64,000 bases of DNA from an uncultured Pantoea sp. (GCA_913775175.1 CAJYKU010000021.1:1-64000); one strand, 5' to 3'. Shown: positions 29,701 through 36,330, counted from the stretch's first letter. Numbers and translations are program-made. The notes: generated by a model from the letters alone, not told the origin.

Positions 29701-32068
29701 GCTCGGTCGTGCCGCTCAGTACCGGCGTGGCGTCGCCGCTGAAACCGTTGGTGATCGCCACCGGCGTGCCGCTACGGTCGTCGCTCAGCAGCAGATCGGC
29801 AGCCACTGCCGGCGCGGTAGTATCCACGGTAAAGGTCACAGGCTCAGACTGCGGCCCGGTATTGCCCGCCGCGTCGGTCACGGTGGTGGTAAGGCTGTGC
29901 TCGCCCTCGCCCAGCTCCGGCGTATTAAAGCTCCAGGCTCCGGCGTCGTCTGCAGTGGTGCTGCCCAGTACGGTCTCGCCGTCGTAGATGGTGACAATGC
30001 CGCCCGGCTCAGTTGTGCCGCTCAGCAGCGGCGTGGTGTCATTGGTAAAGCCGTTGGTGACTGCTACCGGCGTGCCATTTTGATCGTTGCTCAGCACCAG
30101 ATCGGTAGCCGCGTCTGGCGCAGTGGTATCGACCACGAAGGTGATCGGTGTGGATTGCGGTCCGGTGTTGCCAGCGGCATCAGTTACGGTAGTCGTCAGA
30201 CTATGGCTGCCCTCGCCCAGCTCTGGCGTATTAAAACTCCAGTTACCGGTGTCGTCTGCAGTGGTGCTGCCCAGCACAGTCTCACCATCATAAATGGTGA
30301 CAATACCGCCTGGCTCAGCGGTGCCGCTCAGCAGTGGCGTGGTGTCGCTGGTATTTCCGTTAGTAACGGCAACCGGCGTCCCGCCCTGATCGTCGCTCAG
30401 TACCAGGTCGCCAGCCACTGGCGGAGCCACGGTATCAATCGTGATTGTCAGAGTAATTGATTCAGATGTATTGCCCGCTGCATCAGTGGTAATGGCGCGA
30501 AACGCATAGCTGCCATCGGCCAGCTCAGCTGGCGTAAAGCTCCACTGTCCACTGGCATCTGCCAGCGTGCTGCCCAGTACCACATCACCGTTATACAGCG
30601 TTACCAGCTGATTAGCGCCAGTCAGGCCGATGAGCGTTGGCGTCATATCCGGCGTGCTGTCACCGTCAGACAATGTCCGCACTGCACTGCCGCTGTCATC
30701 AATAATTTCCAGAGAGGTGGTGGCAGGAGGAATACCCGCACCCACGTTGATCACAAAGTCGCTGGTCGCCGGGCTGATATTTCCTGCTGCATCGGTAACC
30801 GTGACGCTCAGCGTATGAGTGCCGTTAGTCAGCTCTGGTGTGGTAAAGCTCCAGTTTCCGTCGCTACCAACTGCCGCGCTGCCGAGCAGCACAGAACCGT
30901 CATAAATCTGAACAACGGCGCCTGCCTCAGCGGTACCACTCAGAACGGGAGTATTGTCATCGGTAGTTTGCCCGTTAAGCAGCGGCCCCTGGATTTCACC
31001 GACGTTATCGGTAACGACCAGATTGTCTGCTGCTGCCGGGGGAGTGGTATCAATAGTGAATTCAAAAGGAAGGGTGGAGGTACTGGTATTGCCTGCGGCA
31101 TCAGTGACTGTAACGCTCAGGCTGTGCTGACCTTCGCCCAGCTCCGGAGTACTGAAACTCCAGCGTCCGTCGCCATCTGCTACTACACTGCCCAGCAAGG
31201 TGTCACCATCATAAACGGTGACTACTGCCCCTGCTTCAGCAGAGCCGCTGATCACCGGACGGGTATCATCAGTTACGCCACCTGCGGTAATCGGGCCCTG
31301 ATACTGACCAGCATTATCGGTGACAGTTATCTCACTGGCTGGCTCCGGTGCTGTGGTATCTTCGCCGCCACTGCCGCCGCCGCCGCCGCCGTTATCGCCA
31401 CCGCCATTATCACCGCCGCCGGTGTTGCCACCGTTATCGCCGCCACCGGTGTTGCCGCCATTATCGCCGCCGCCGGTGTTGCCACCGTTATCACCGCCGC
31501 CGGTGTTGCCGCCATTATCACCGCCGCCGGTGTTGCCACCGTTATCACCGCCGCCGGTGTTGCCGCCGTTATCGCCGCCGCCGGTGTTGCCGCCGTTATC
31601 GCCGCCGCCGCCGGTGTTATTGCCGTTGTTGTTGTTGTTGTTGTTATTGTCATCATCACCACCATTAGTGGCAATCAGAGCTGCAATACCGGCAAGGGCA
31701 GCGCCTCCGATACCAACGGCAGCGATGGTGTTATTATCCGTTGCGTTTTCCGCCAGTAAGCCATCCATACTGTCAATCTGTACGTACTGGAAACCATCTG
31801 TGCCGGGATCCTCAACCCACCATAACGCCCCGCGGTCGTCCTGTAACACCAGGTCACTGTCACCGTTCGCACTATAAAAACCATGGATAACAAGAACTTC
31901 TCCTGATTTTGTAGTAACAACCAGATCATTACCATTGCGTGTGAAATTCTTAATGTCAGCCTTGTTCAGGTTCAGTTTGACGACACTGGGTGCTGTCAAC
32001 GTAACCTGATCACCGCTCACGTTTGAAGCAATTGTCCCACCTTTGGGGGTGATAGAGATATTGTTCAT
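20708..32068 (-). CDS. bapA: Giant BapA-like type I secreted adhesin
   Basis: Biofilm adhesin expected at the cell surface. From the ATG at 32068 it has 3,786 residues. Order: BapA-prefix domain (1-110, with TAPSVVKL and RGALWWVEDP); hydrophobic stretch (about 115-133, AAVGIGGAALAGIAALIA); Asn/Gly/Asp-rich linker (to about 235); about 30 Ig-like repeats of about 100 residues with endings such as TVTDAAGNTG; then VCBS-like segments; and a C-terminal secretion region with TGGAGADTLVYH and NVDQGDRIDISELL. A TTG at 32155 would add 29 residues and has GGGAG at 8 nt, but sits in a hairpin. I prefer the ATG because the remembered Salmonella BapA N-terminus lines up there, although its ribosome site is poor. 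The exporter genes follow on the same strand. Salmonella BapA has a similar length and gene order. Confidence 0.9.
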   Translation of the reverse strand: MNNISITPKGGTIASNVSGDQVTLTAPSVVKLNLNKADIKNFTRNGNDLVVTTKSGEVLVIHGFYSANGDSDLVLQDDRGALWWVEDPGTDGFQYVQIDSMDGLLAENATDNNTIAAVGIGGAALAGIAALIATNGGDDDNNNNNNNNGNNTGGGGDNGGNTGGGDNGGNTGGGDNGGNTGGGDNGGNTGGGDNGGNTGGGDNGGNTGGGDNGGNTGGGDNGGGDNGGGGGGSGGEDTTAPEPASEITVTDNAGQYQGPITAGGVTDDTRPVISGSAEAGAVVTVYDGDTLLGSVVADGDGRWSFSTPELGEGQHSLSVTVTDAAGNTSTSTLPFEFTIDTTPPAAADNLVVTDNVGEIQGPLLNGQTTDDNTPVLSGTAEAGAVVQIYDGSVLLGSAAVGSDGNWSFTTPELTNGTHTLSVTVTDAAGNISPATSDFVINVGAGIPPATTSLEIIDDSGSAVRTLSDGDSTPDMTPTLIGLTGANQLVTLYNGDVVLGSTLADASGQWSFTPAELADGSYAFRAITTDAAGNTSESITLTITIDTVAPPVAGDLVLSDDQGGTPVAVTNGNTSDTTPLLSGTAEPGGIVTIYDGETVLGSTTADDTGNWSFNTPELGEGSHSLTTTVTDAAGNTGPQSTPITFVVDTTAPDAATDLVLSNDQNGTPVAVTNGFTNDTTPLLSGTTEPGGIVTIYDGETVLGSTTADDAGAWSFNTPELGEGEHSLTTTVTDAAGNTGPQSEPVTFTVDTTAPAVAADLLLSDDRSGTPVAITNGFSGDATPVLSGTTEPGGIVTIYDGETVLGSIAADESGAWSFTTPVLGEGEHSLITTVTDAAGNTGPQSEPVTFTVDTLAPEAIVDLVLSDDQSGTPVAVTNGFTSDTTPVLSGTTEPGGIVTIYDGENVLGSIAADESGAWSFTTPELGEGEHSLITTVTDATGNTGPQSEPLTFTVDTTAPAVAADLLLSDDRSGTPVAITNGFSGDATPVLSGTAEPGGIVTIYDGETVLGSIAADESGAWSFTTPVLGEGEHSLITTVTDAAGNTGPQSEPVTFTVDTLAPEAIADLALSDDQSGTPVAVTNGFTSDTTPVLSGTTEPGGIVTIYDGENVLGSTTADESGTWSFTTPELDEGSYSLTTTVTDAAGNTGPQSEPFTFTVDTTAPAVAADLLLSDDRSGTPVAITNGFSGDATPVLSGTTEPGGIVTVYDGENVLGSITADESGAWSFTTPELGEGEHSLITTVTDAAGNTGPQSEPVTFTVDTSAPLAAANLVLSDDDGEAPLTITNGFTNDTTPLLSGTAEPGGIVTIYDGENVLGSTTADESGAWSFTTPELGEGEHSLITTVTDAAGNIGPQSDAVTFTVDITDPEAATNLVLTREPDGAEIAPGGITNSTMPVLSGQAEPGSIVTVSDGETLLGSVAVDEDGSWSFTSPMLEPGAHSLTTVVTDAAGNSGPASEPVTFTLDTSTPAAPADLQVSNDESGTAIVITNGFTNDTTPLLSGSGTPNGVVTIYDGDNVLGSVAVNGEGNWSFNTPALGDGDHTLSAVLTSPAGNSSAPSEPLVITIDTIEPDAAVNLQLRNDINNTIVAQNGFTNDTTPVLSGEAESGSTVSIYNGDELLGTVTVNSDNTWSFTPATPLDDATYTLTTIVTDAAGNSSDSSAAVIFTIDTVVPDAVVDAALFNDNGPADVAIDPDSTTSDNTPLFSGTAEANSVITLYDGEQIIGTTTSDGEGNWSFSPLLNDGLHNLSVTVTDSAGNISDPSTPISFTVDTVAPPAATDVTLSNDNNDTPVIVPNGGFTNDNTPLFRGSAEAGSTITITTQDGTLVGSAVVNDDGSWSLSPATALEDDSYTFSIVTSDAAGNLSAPVTLSATIDTDPPAIAVGITLTNNDGALPVIIANGSFTNDNTPFISGTAEANSVVTILNGDAVLASVTANASGQWSYQLPLLEDAVYNLTTTVTDIAGNTSDPSAVITFTVDTQLPVPATLVVSNDNGETPIVIPAGGLTSDNTPLLEGTAEANSLVIIYDGDVVLGSTTATAGGTWSFSSPALNDGPHVLSATVTDEVGNVSTPSVSFTVEVDATAPQPIGNLLLQNNDGDDLITIISNSFTSDNTPQISGTAEGNAVIRVFDGDILVGSTTASADGDWSLTTDTLTNGLHALTVTATDAAGNVSAPVTSISFNVDNTTPDPVLTFNIYSNAGTTPLLIANGGFTNDSTPVLRGTGVAGTVVNIIQDDTVIGSTAVGDNGVWRFETSVLTDDLYSFSVSVTNAAGTTGSVTGPLTVNIDTAAPATIGDLTVTDNVGDVTGALTSGAITDDTTPAFSGTAEAGGVVSIYSGNQLLGTATATDGSWSFTPAAPLNNGTYSFTFTVTDAAGNVSPLNASPAFELTVQAALPAVTSTLQITDDSGNTLLDVTNGDIIRDTTPVLQGLASPNGLVTIFDNDLAIGSVTADGEGQWSFTPEPVLDQGPHAIYVTSVDSTGNEQDPSATISFTVDSIAPEIVTDLTAANNNGAELVTIVAGGITNDSTPQLSGTAEANGLVTIYDGNNVIASVTADGAGAWSTALPLLSQGGHAISVTVTDAAGNVSDRSAALNFTVDTVAPAASSLVVSANDTAVLSGAFINDNTPTLTGTAEANATVTIYDGTVPLGSVVADGLGLWSFTTDALAEGSHALNVRVTDTAGNTGIASATTTVVIDTVAPVIGNLLLLNNNGSTPVTIAAGSATSDNTPLLSGTAEAGSIVTVRDGTTVLGSVTANGTGVWSFTSPVLADGLHTLTVTAVDAAGNASAPSSIGFTVLTGLVAPVTDLIVSDNVGTIQGPLVSGRPTDDTTPTLSGTATANSVVVISEGNTLLGSVVADGSGAWSFTTATLSEGSHPLSVTVRDAAGSSSAPVNFTVVVDTTAPALSTLVVTNDITGTVIPAGGYSRDTTPTLSGVAEGNSIVTVRDGTLVLGSVTAAADGRWSYTSSELGQGLHTLSVTATDVAGNISGVTSTTLIIDSLPPAAVTGLTAANNNGATNIVIPENGLTRDNTPLLSGSGEAGARVTIYDGLTQIGTATVGANGNWNFVTPVLGEGLHTLNVTQTDAAGNISPQASLTLRVDTVAPAASTLTIIDDVGATPVTLLNGAYTRDTTPTLNGTAEVGAIVTIFDGANALGSVTVGADGTWSYTTGALSNGAHTLSTTVTDGAGNVSTGNVATTLNIDTVPPAAVTGLLINTAGTSVTGSGEVGATVTVRSAGGTALGTATVGNDGSWSVTLNAAQTTGATLSVTQTDRAGNVSPSASLLGAIRIVATDDTRELEYDTRVVTVNNGTVSSTHTALVTLGLGNVLDASLLNSGNAYTFSVGPDDSRSVTLNGSVTTLLGALSTYSLNLYEQQSNGSWTLVSSQSNYINALISIGTIRGANVTYNNLGTGNYAVILTPSTNINLLPSTTVSTVSDFTTLAVTIAATVTGNLLANDTSSVAGTVPAGVAVTTVSGATVASVGNTVINTSYGTLTVDARGNYSYALKAGLDIDTLPAADTFSYSVRDTSGVVTSATLQVTLSDVNAATVNSTTFASLLADTSSEHDAAGSIWADATTAHSGTLIIINALGGETTVDTQGTTSIAGEFGVLQVSASGDYTYSLNADVNPQDITHKEVFSYTLLGTDGTISTHSFTIELNPVITGTSGADTLAGSAYDDTITGGAGADTLVYHLLDSADATGGNGQDTWTDFNVDQGDRIDISELLIGWNDSTSNINDFVKVDHTSDGNTVLSIDRDGSGTGYSATQLITLEGVNVSLEELLQQPHQNHTA
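22215..31360 (-). repeat. Array of about 30 Ig-like coding repeats in bapA
   Basis: I count 29 full units and one short unit, each about 290-310 bp. Every unit opens with a D-T-x-x-P turn and has a TPxLSG core, an IYDG strand and an AGN-containing end. Units near the middle (about 27,985-30,435) have an exact 306-bp period and are nearly identical. Units nearer either end have diverged to 85-105 residues. Such arrays are common in large adhesins and change length by recombination. Confidence 0.92.
28548..29990 (-). repeat. 612-bp higher-order repeat inside bapA
   Basis: Two versions of the 306-bp Ig unit alternate. Version A encodes LLLSDDRSGTPVAITNGFSG and version B encodes LSDDQSGTPVAVTNGFTS. 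The A landmark (plus-strand CTGCGGTCGTCG, or CTACGG in the third copy) occurs at 28548, 29160 and 29772, exactly 612 bp apart. The pattern shows duplication of an A-B pair after the two versions had already diverged. Confidence 0.85.
31384..31619 (-). repeat. 27-bp tandem repeat encoding a Gly/Asp/Asn linker
   Basis: About eight copies of a 27-bp unit encoding GGGDNGGNT. On the amino-terminal side a run of eight Asn codons (mostly AAC) and an Asp run adjoin it. The unit length is a multiple of three, so slippage would change linker length without a frameshift. It joins the N-terminal prefix to the Ig array. Confidence 0.9.
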
Positions 32069-32142
32069 GTTATCGGGATCCCGCGCAGATAAATGTTTAT
32101 AAGCGTTGATACGCCCGGTATCACCAGATACCGTTCGATTTA

Positions 32143-32168
32143 GGGAGTAATTCAAGATAATTACTCCC
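32143..32168. promoter_or_regulatory. Perfect inverted repeat at the 5' end of bapA
   Basis: GGGAGTAATT and AATTACTCCC form a perfect 10-bp inverted repeat with a 6-base centre (CAAGAT on the plus strand). As mRNA it would fold so that the GGGAG ribosome-like site is in the stem and a TTG codon is in the loop. It lies about 75 nt upstream of the ATG at 32068. No U run follows, so it is not a terminator. It may be a DNA operator or an RNA element. Confidence 0.55.
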
Positions 32169-32367
32169 GTCCTCCATTGACCGCCTCACAATCAGAATGT
32201 GAAACAGGCAGTGAACAGGCTTCATTGCGGATTCGGACAGGCTGCAGACGCTATGGTGGGTAGAAAAAACAATCTTCAGGCAAAGCAGTTTTTAACCGCA
32301 TCTTATTAATTTTTTTGCCTAAAAATTATTTTCTATGCAAAACATAATCGCTGAGCTGTGTATCGAA

Positions 32368-33057
32368 TTACGCAAGTAAGTCGTTAAGATAAACACTCTG
32401 CCAGTGATAGCCTTGCATACCGTGAATGGGTTTATGTGCAAGCAAATCAACATATTGCTGATTTTCCACTCCCTCAACAATCACGCCGCGACATAATTGA
32501 TTGAGATGGTTAAGCAGAATGTCAAATGTGCGATCTCTGGCAAACTGCCAGAAAAACGCCTTATCAATTTTGACGACTTCAAATATTCCGCTATCAAGCA
32601 TGGTCAGGCTGGAATAACCCGAACCAAAGTTGTCAATCCAGAGAGGTGCAGACGTCACTTTCGCAATGCCTTTCAGAGTCAGCAGATCTTCACTATTAAA
32701 CCGTGAAGTAAAAAATGCAGAAGTTTCCATTCTTAACAGGGGTAACGAAGATAATTTCTCCTGAATTTCAGTATCTTCAAAAATGCCTGCCACAATATCT
32801 CTGTCTACATTTATGCTGATTGTCTGATTAAATCCTCTCTGATTTAGCTGAATAATCTTTTCTACCTGGTGGAGAAACAGCTGCCATTTTTCGGTGGCAG
32901 AAAGCAGAGAAGCCGCACTTTTAACTCTGCTGGAATGTTGTTGCTTATAAGACGTTGTATTGCCCGGAAAACGTGTAAGTAACTCCCAGGCAATTACTTC
33001 ATTTTTCAGATTGCAAACCGGCTCCAGTATAAAAGCCGGTTTAATGCGCTGTATCAT
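32368..33057 (-). CDS. EAL-domain protein, YdiV-like, with altered catalytic motifs
   Basis: A stand-alone EAL fold of 229 residues, close in length and layout to E. coli YdiV, which binds FlhD and represses flagella without cutting c-di-GMP. EAL-type landmarks are partly kept: WELLTRF for EALxR, an Asn in SINVDRD, VKIDKAFF, IVEGVEN and GMQGY. Others are lost: the ExTE motif reads LRMETSAF (first Glu is Arg) and DDFG reads DNFG. ATEKWQLFLHQ resembles YdiV EEQHWQLFSEQ. These changes suggest weak or no phosphodiesterase activity. The ATG at 33057 with AGGA at 9 nt is preferred over a TTG at 33093. The gene looks richer in A+T than its neighbours. It lies 299 bp before bapA on the same strand; a link to adhesin control is inferred. 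Confidence 0.85.
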   Translation of the reverse strand: MIQRIKPAFILEPVCNLKNEVIAWELLTRFPGNTTSYKQQHSSRVKSAASLLSATEKWQLFLHQVEKIIQLNQRGFNQTISINVDRDIVAGIFEDTEIQEKLSSLPLLRMETSAFFTSRFNSEDLLTLKGIAKVTSAPLWIDNFGSGYSSLTMLDSGIFEVVKIDKAFFWQFARDRTFDILLNHLNQLCRGVIVEGVENQQYVDLLAHKPIHGMQGYHWQSVYLNDLLA

Positions 33058-33679
33058 CGCCTGAGTTCCTGAACCTATCGATGCTTTCTGCAATGATCAG
33101 ATTTACTCATATGAACGCAGGTGGATACATCGATAAAATTTACTATAACAAAACATTAGCACTCTGCAATTTACATTTTGAAAAAAGTTCTCAAGCAGCG
33201 GATGGTGCTAAAAGTGCAGAATAAATACCATGTTTGTTTCTGGATATTTCAAAAAAGCGTGAAAAGAACAGCCTTAACTAAAGCTAAAAAACCCAGTCAA
33301 CGCGCTACTCCTGCACAAAAAAATCAAATAAAATCATAAATAAACTGGTTTATTTGGCATAATTTGCACAATACATCCGTTACTCGCTCTCATTCCCCGA
33401 ACCATTTCCCTAACCATTTTCTGGAAAATTTTTCTGGAAATGCACTCTGCCTGCTGTCGCAGGCAGCACAATGCTAACCTTATGAATCTTCAGCAAAACA
33501 CAAGTAGAACTCATGTTAAGCATAAACATAACTACTATATTTAGCAGTGTTTTGAGCAGGGGATGACAGGCAGGGGTAAAATTGCATCTATTTCTTAAGT
33601 CAAATCAGGATGATAAGCAAAAGTGGGAAATATAATTCCCTAAAAACGGCAGATGCAAAATATTGGGGTATGTCACAAA
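33058..33679. other. AT-rich intergenic region between the EAL gene and speA
   Basis: About 620 bp, visibly richer in A+T than the flanks, with runs such as AAAAAATCAAATAAAATC. No coding frame of interest and no RNA gene I recognise. It marks the speA-side edge of the accessory block and should hold the EAL gene promoter. I see no direct repeats, integrase or tRNA end here. Confidence 0.5.
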
Positions 33680-33711
33680 AATAAAAAATAAAAAAAGGCC
33701 CCGCAGGGCCC
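33677..33711 (-). terminator. Terminator of speA
   Basis: On the minus strand GGCCC-TGCG-GGGCC runs into TTTTTTTATTTTTTATTTTT, 22 bp after the speA stop. It blocks transcription from speA into the accessory block. Confidence 0.88.
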
Positions 33712-33732
33712 ATGTAAATTTTACAAATTTAC

Positions 33733-35709
33733 TTATTCATCTTCCAGATAAGTGTAGCCATACAGGCCACTCTCAAATTCGGCAAGGAACTGAGCTTTTA
33801 GCTCCTCGTCGATATCCTGTTGCCTGACCTGGTCACGAAACAGCGTCATCAGGTCATCAGGATTCAGCTGCACATATTCAAGCATATCAGCCACTGTGTC
33901 CCCTTCATCTGATAGCTGTACCTCGACGCTACCATCCGGGAAGGCAAATACATCAACCGCTTCAGTATCACCGAACAGATTATGCATGTTGCCAAGGATC
34001 TCCTGATAAGCGCCTACCATAAAGAAGCCCAGCATAGGTGGATTATCAACATCATACTCTGGCATCGGCATGGTGGTGGCTATACCATCGCCATCCACAT
34101 AGTGATCGATGGTACCGTCAGAATCGCAGGTGATATCCAGTAGTACAGCGCGACGCTGCGGCAGCTTATTTAACCCTTCCAGCGGCATCACCGGAAAGAG
34201 CTGGTCGATACCCCATGCATCAGGCATTGACTGAAACAGCGAGAAGTTAACGTAAATCTTATCCGCCATGCGCTCCTGCAGCTCATCGATTATTGGACGA
34301 TGCGCACGATTGCTGGGATCAAGATGCTGCTGAATATAGTGGCAGATGCTGAGATAAAGCTGCTCAGCCCAGGCACGCTGGCTAAGATCGTAGGTGCCGG
34401 ATGAGTAGCCGGTGTGGATATCAAACAGATCCATCTGGCTATCGTGCAACCATTCGCGCAGTGAGCGGCGAACGTTTGGCTCATGCATCTCCTGCCAGGT
34501 ATCCCACAGGCTCTGAATTGGCCGTGGTGCATCGGCATCAGGTGCTACCGGAACGCTGAACTCGTTGCGCTCTACACCAATAATATTTGAGACCAGAACT
34601 GTATGATGTGCCGTTACAGCACGTCCTGACTCGGTGATCACTGTGGGATGTTCAAGACCATGCTCTTCGCAGGCATCGCCTATCGCCCAGATCACATTGT
34701 TGGCATATTCATTCAGGCCATAGTTCACCGAGCAGTCAGACTGAGAGCGGGTTCCCTCATAATCGACGCCCAGTCCGCCGCCAACATCAAAACATTTAAT
34801 ATTGACACCCAGCTTCGCCAGCTCGACATAAAAGCGAGCAGACTCGCGTACCCCGGTAGCGATATCGCGAATATTCGCCATCTGTGAACCAAGATGAAAA
34901 TGCAGCAGCTGCAGGCTATCAAGGCGTCCCGCTTTACGCATAATATCGACAAGCTGCAGCACCTGCGATGCTGCCAGACCAAACTTCGACTTTTCACCAC
35001 CGCTGGACTGCCATTTACCGGAGCCCTGTGAAGCCAGCCGTGCGCGGATACCAAGACGTGGCACCACATTGAGTCGCTCTGCCTCTTCCAGCACCAGACG
35101 AACTTCCGTCATTTTTTCCAGCACCAGATAAACTTTATGCCCCAGCTTCTCGCCAATCAGCGCCAGACGAATATATTCGCGATCTTTATAGCCGTTGCAG
35201 ACGATAACAGTGCGCGTTTTACCGGCATGTGCCAGTACAGCCATCAGCTCAGCTTTTGAACCAGCCTCAAGGCCAAGCGGCTCGCCGGAGTTAACCAGTG
35301 ACTCAATCACGCGCTTATGCTGGTTAACCTTAATGGGATAAACCAGAAAATAGTCGCCTTTATAGCCATACGATTCGCGCGCGCGTTTAAACGCGGCGTT
35401 AATTGAGCGCAGGCGATGTTGCAAAATCTGTGGAAAGCAAAATAGTGCTGGCAGGCGCTGACCATCAGCTTCACGCTCTTTAACCAGTTTCGCCAGATCA
35501 ACGCGTACTTCTGGTTGGTCTGGATCCGGGCAGACGCTGATATGGCCCAGTTCATTGACGTCGTAGTAGTTGTTACCCCACCAGGCGATGTTATAGGTGC
35601 GCAGCATACGGCTCGCTTCCTGGTCGCTTATTGCCACCTCCTGCATAGAGCGGAGGACACCCTGTTCGCCAGCTGACGAACCTTTGATATTCTTCATGTC
35701 GTCAGACAT
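33733..35709 (-). CDS. speA: Biosynthetic arginine decarboxylase
   Basis: PLP-dependent conversion of arginine to agmatine, the first step of the arginine route to putrescine. 658 residues from [19 protein letters not shown], the same length as E. coli SpeA; four further in-frame codons upstream are not conserved. Motifs: the PLP lysine in [12 protein letters not shown] (about residue 127), the Gly-rich [14 protein letters not shown], the [10 protein letters not shown]-like segment [11 protein letters not shown], and [10 protein letters not shown] near the C-terminal active-site region. Normally paired with speB; here its partner lies 18 kb downstream. The transcript ends in a strong terminator. 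Confidence 0.98.
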   Translation of the reverse strand: MSDDMKNIKGSSAGEQGVLRSMQEVAISDQEASRMLRTYNIAWWGNNYYDVNELGHISVCPDPDQPEVRVDLAKLVKEREADGQRLPALFCFPQILQHRLRSINAAFKRARESYGYKGDYFLVYPIKVNQHKRVIESLVNSGEPLGLEAGSKAELMAVLAHAGKTRTVIVCNGYKDREYIRLALIGEKLGHKVYLVLEKMTEVRLVLEEAERLNVVPRLGIRARLASQGSGKWQSSGGEKSKFGLAASQVLQLVDIMRKAGRLDSLQLLHFHLGSQMANIRDIATGVRESARFYVELAKLGVNIKCFDVGGGLGVDYEGTRSQSDCSVNYGLNEYANNVIWAIGDACEEHGLEHPTVITESGRAVTAHHTVLVSNIIGVERNEFSVPVAPDADAPRPIQSLWDTWQEMHEPNVRRSLREWLHDSQMDLFDIHTGYSSGTYDLSQRAWAEQLYLSICHYIQQHLDPSNRAHRPIIDELQERMADKIYVNFSLFQSMPDAWGIDQLFPVMPLEGLNKLPQRRAVLLDITCDSDGTIDHYVDGDGIATTMPMPEYDVDNPPMLGFFMVGAYQEILGNMHNLFGDTEAVDVFAFPDGSVEVQLSDEGDTVADMLEYVQLNPDDLMTLFRDQVRQQDIDEELKAQFLAEFESGLYGYTYLEDE

Positions 35710-35936
35710 CGCGAACCTCAATTTTCTGTTGAAATAGTAGAGAGTTATCAGATACTGCTGGTGCGTATTTGGCCAAAATTTTGTTCATACTGCGTATCCT
35801 GCCTCTTCAGGTTTCCCCGGGTGTTGCTATCAGTAAGTGTAAAACATCGTGCTGCAATACGTGATAATCAGGCCAGATGTGTCTGGATTCCGGATGTAAA
35901 TCATCAGTGCAGCGCAATAGCTAACGCAGGATTAGT

Positions 35937-36074
35937 TTACGACTGGTGTATGCCAAAACAGTGATAGCACGCAGGCAAACATCGACAGGCATAACAGGCA
36001 GAATGACTGGCAGAAAGGGGGATCAGCACGTGCAGAACACGCCAGGAACCAGAGAGCATATCGATTAGGTTCAT
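35937..36074 (-). CDS. Candidate small Cys/His-rich peptide upstream of speA
   Basis: A 45-codon frame starting MNLIDMLSGSWRVLHVLIP and ending in a Cys-rich tail (CYACRCLPACYHCFG). The ATG at 36074 has a strong CTGGAGGTGAG ribosome site at 10 nt. It lies 227 bp upstream of speA on the same strand, where E. coli has the unrelated small gene yqgB. I recognise no family. It could be a small protein or a leader peptide for speA, or a chance frame; the ribosome site is the main support. Confidence 0.35.
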   Translation of the reverse strand: MNLIDMLSGSWRVLHVLIPLSASHSACYACRCLPACYHCFGIHQS

Positions 36075-36330
36075 TACTTTACTCACCTCCAGCGACTGCC
36101 GGGAGCAGCGGAAACGGAGCGGATAAACATCAGAGCAGATATCTGATCGTGCGAGGCCTGACAGCACCTCTGGTCATACAGCGGCGTTTTATACCGCCAG
36201 TCGCCAGAAATTGCAAAATCTTTGTCTGCAGCCTGCGCGTGCTGTCAGCAAATCCTTCCAGCAGGCAGCTCGCTGAAATAGTTTGATTCAGAAAAAGCTC
36301 TGGTAAAATGCGCATGGAGTGACCTAAAAT

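Noticed and set aside
28061-30460. A 799-codon open frame on the plus strand opposite the adhesin repeats, with a repetitive RRGKAPGTRLIS pattern.
   Set aside because: It is antisense to the most regular Ig repeats of bapA and repeats with the same 306-bp period. The frame stays open because the high-GC repeat unit is a multiple of three. No family resemblance.
22215-31360. Regular spaced repeats considered as a CRISPR array.
   Set aside because: Unit size is about 300 bp, there are no unique spacers, and the whole region is one open coding frame.
31320-31877. Proline-rich and Arg/Cys-rich plus-strand frames over the linker repeats.
   Set aside because: They are readings of the 27-bp linker repeat in other frames; the minus-strand reading continues a conserved protein.
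17004-32068. The secreted protein considered as an RTX toxin.
   Set aside because: There is only one GGxGxD-like nonapeptide motif, no acyltransferase gene and no toxin domain; Ig-like repeats dominate, as in biofilm adhesins.
32186-32202. TCACA-N7-TGTGA upstream of bapA considered as a CRP site.
   Set aside because: The half-sites are in the inverse orientation to a CRP site (which is TGTGA-N6-TCACA) and the spacing is 7.
15640-33730. Search for phage, integrase, insertion sequence or tRNA attachment signs at the borders of the adhesin block.
   Set aside because: None seen by eye; the block borders look like ordinary terminators, so I do not call a mobile element.
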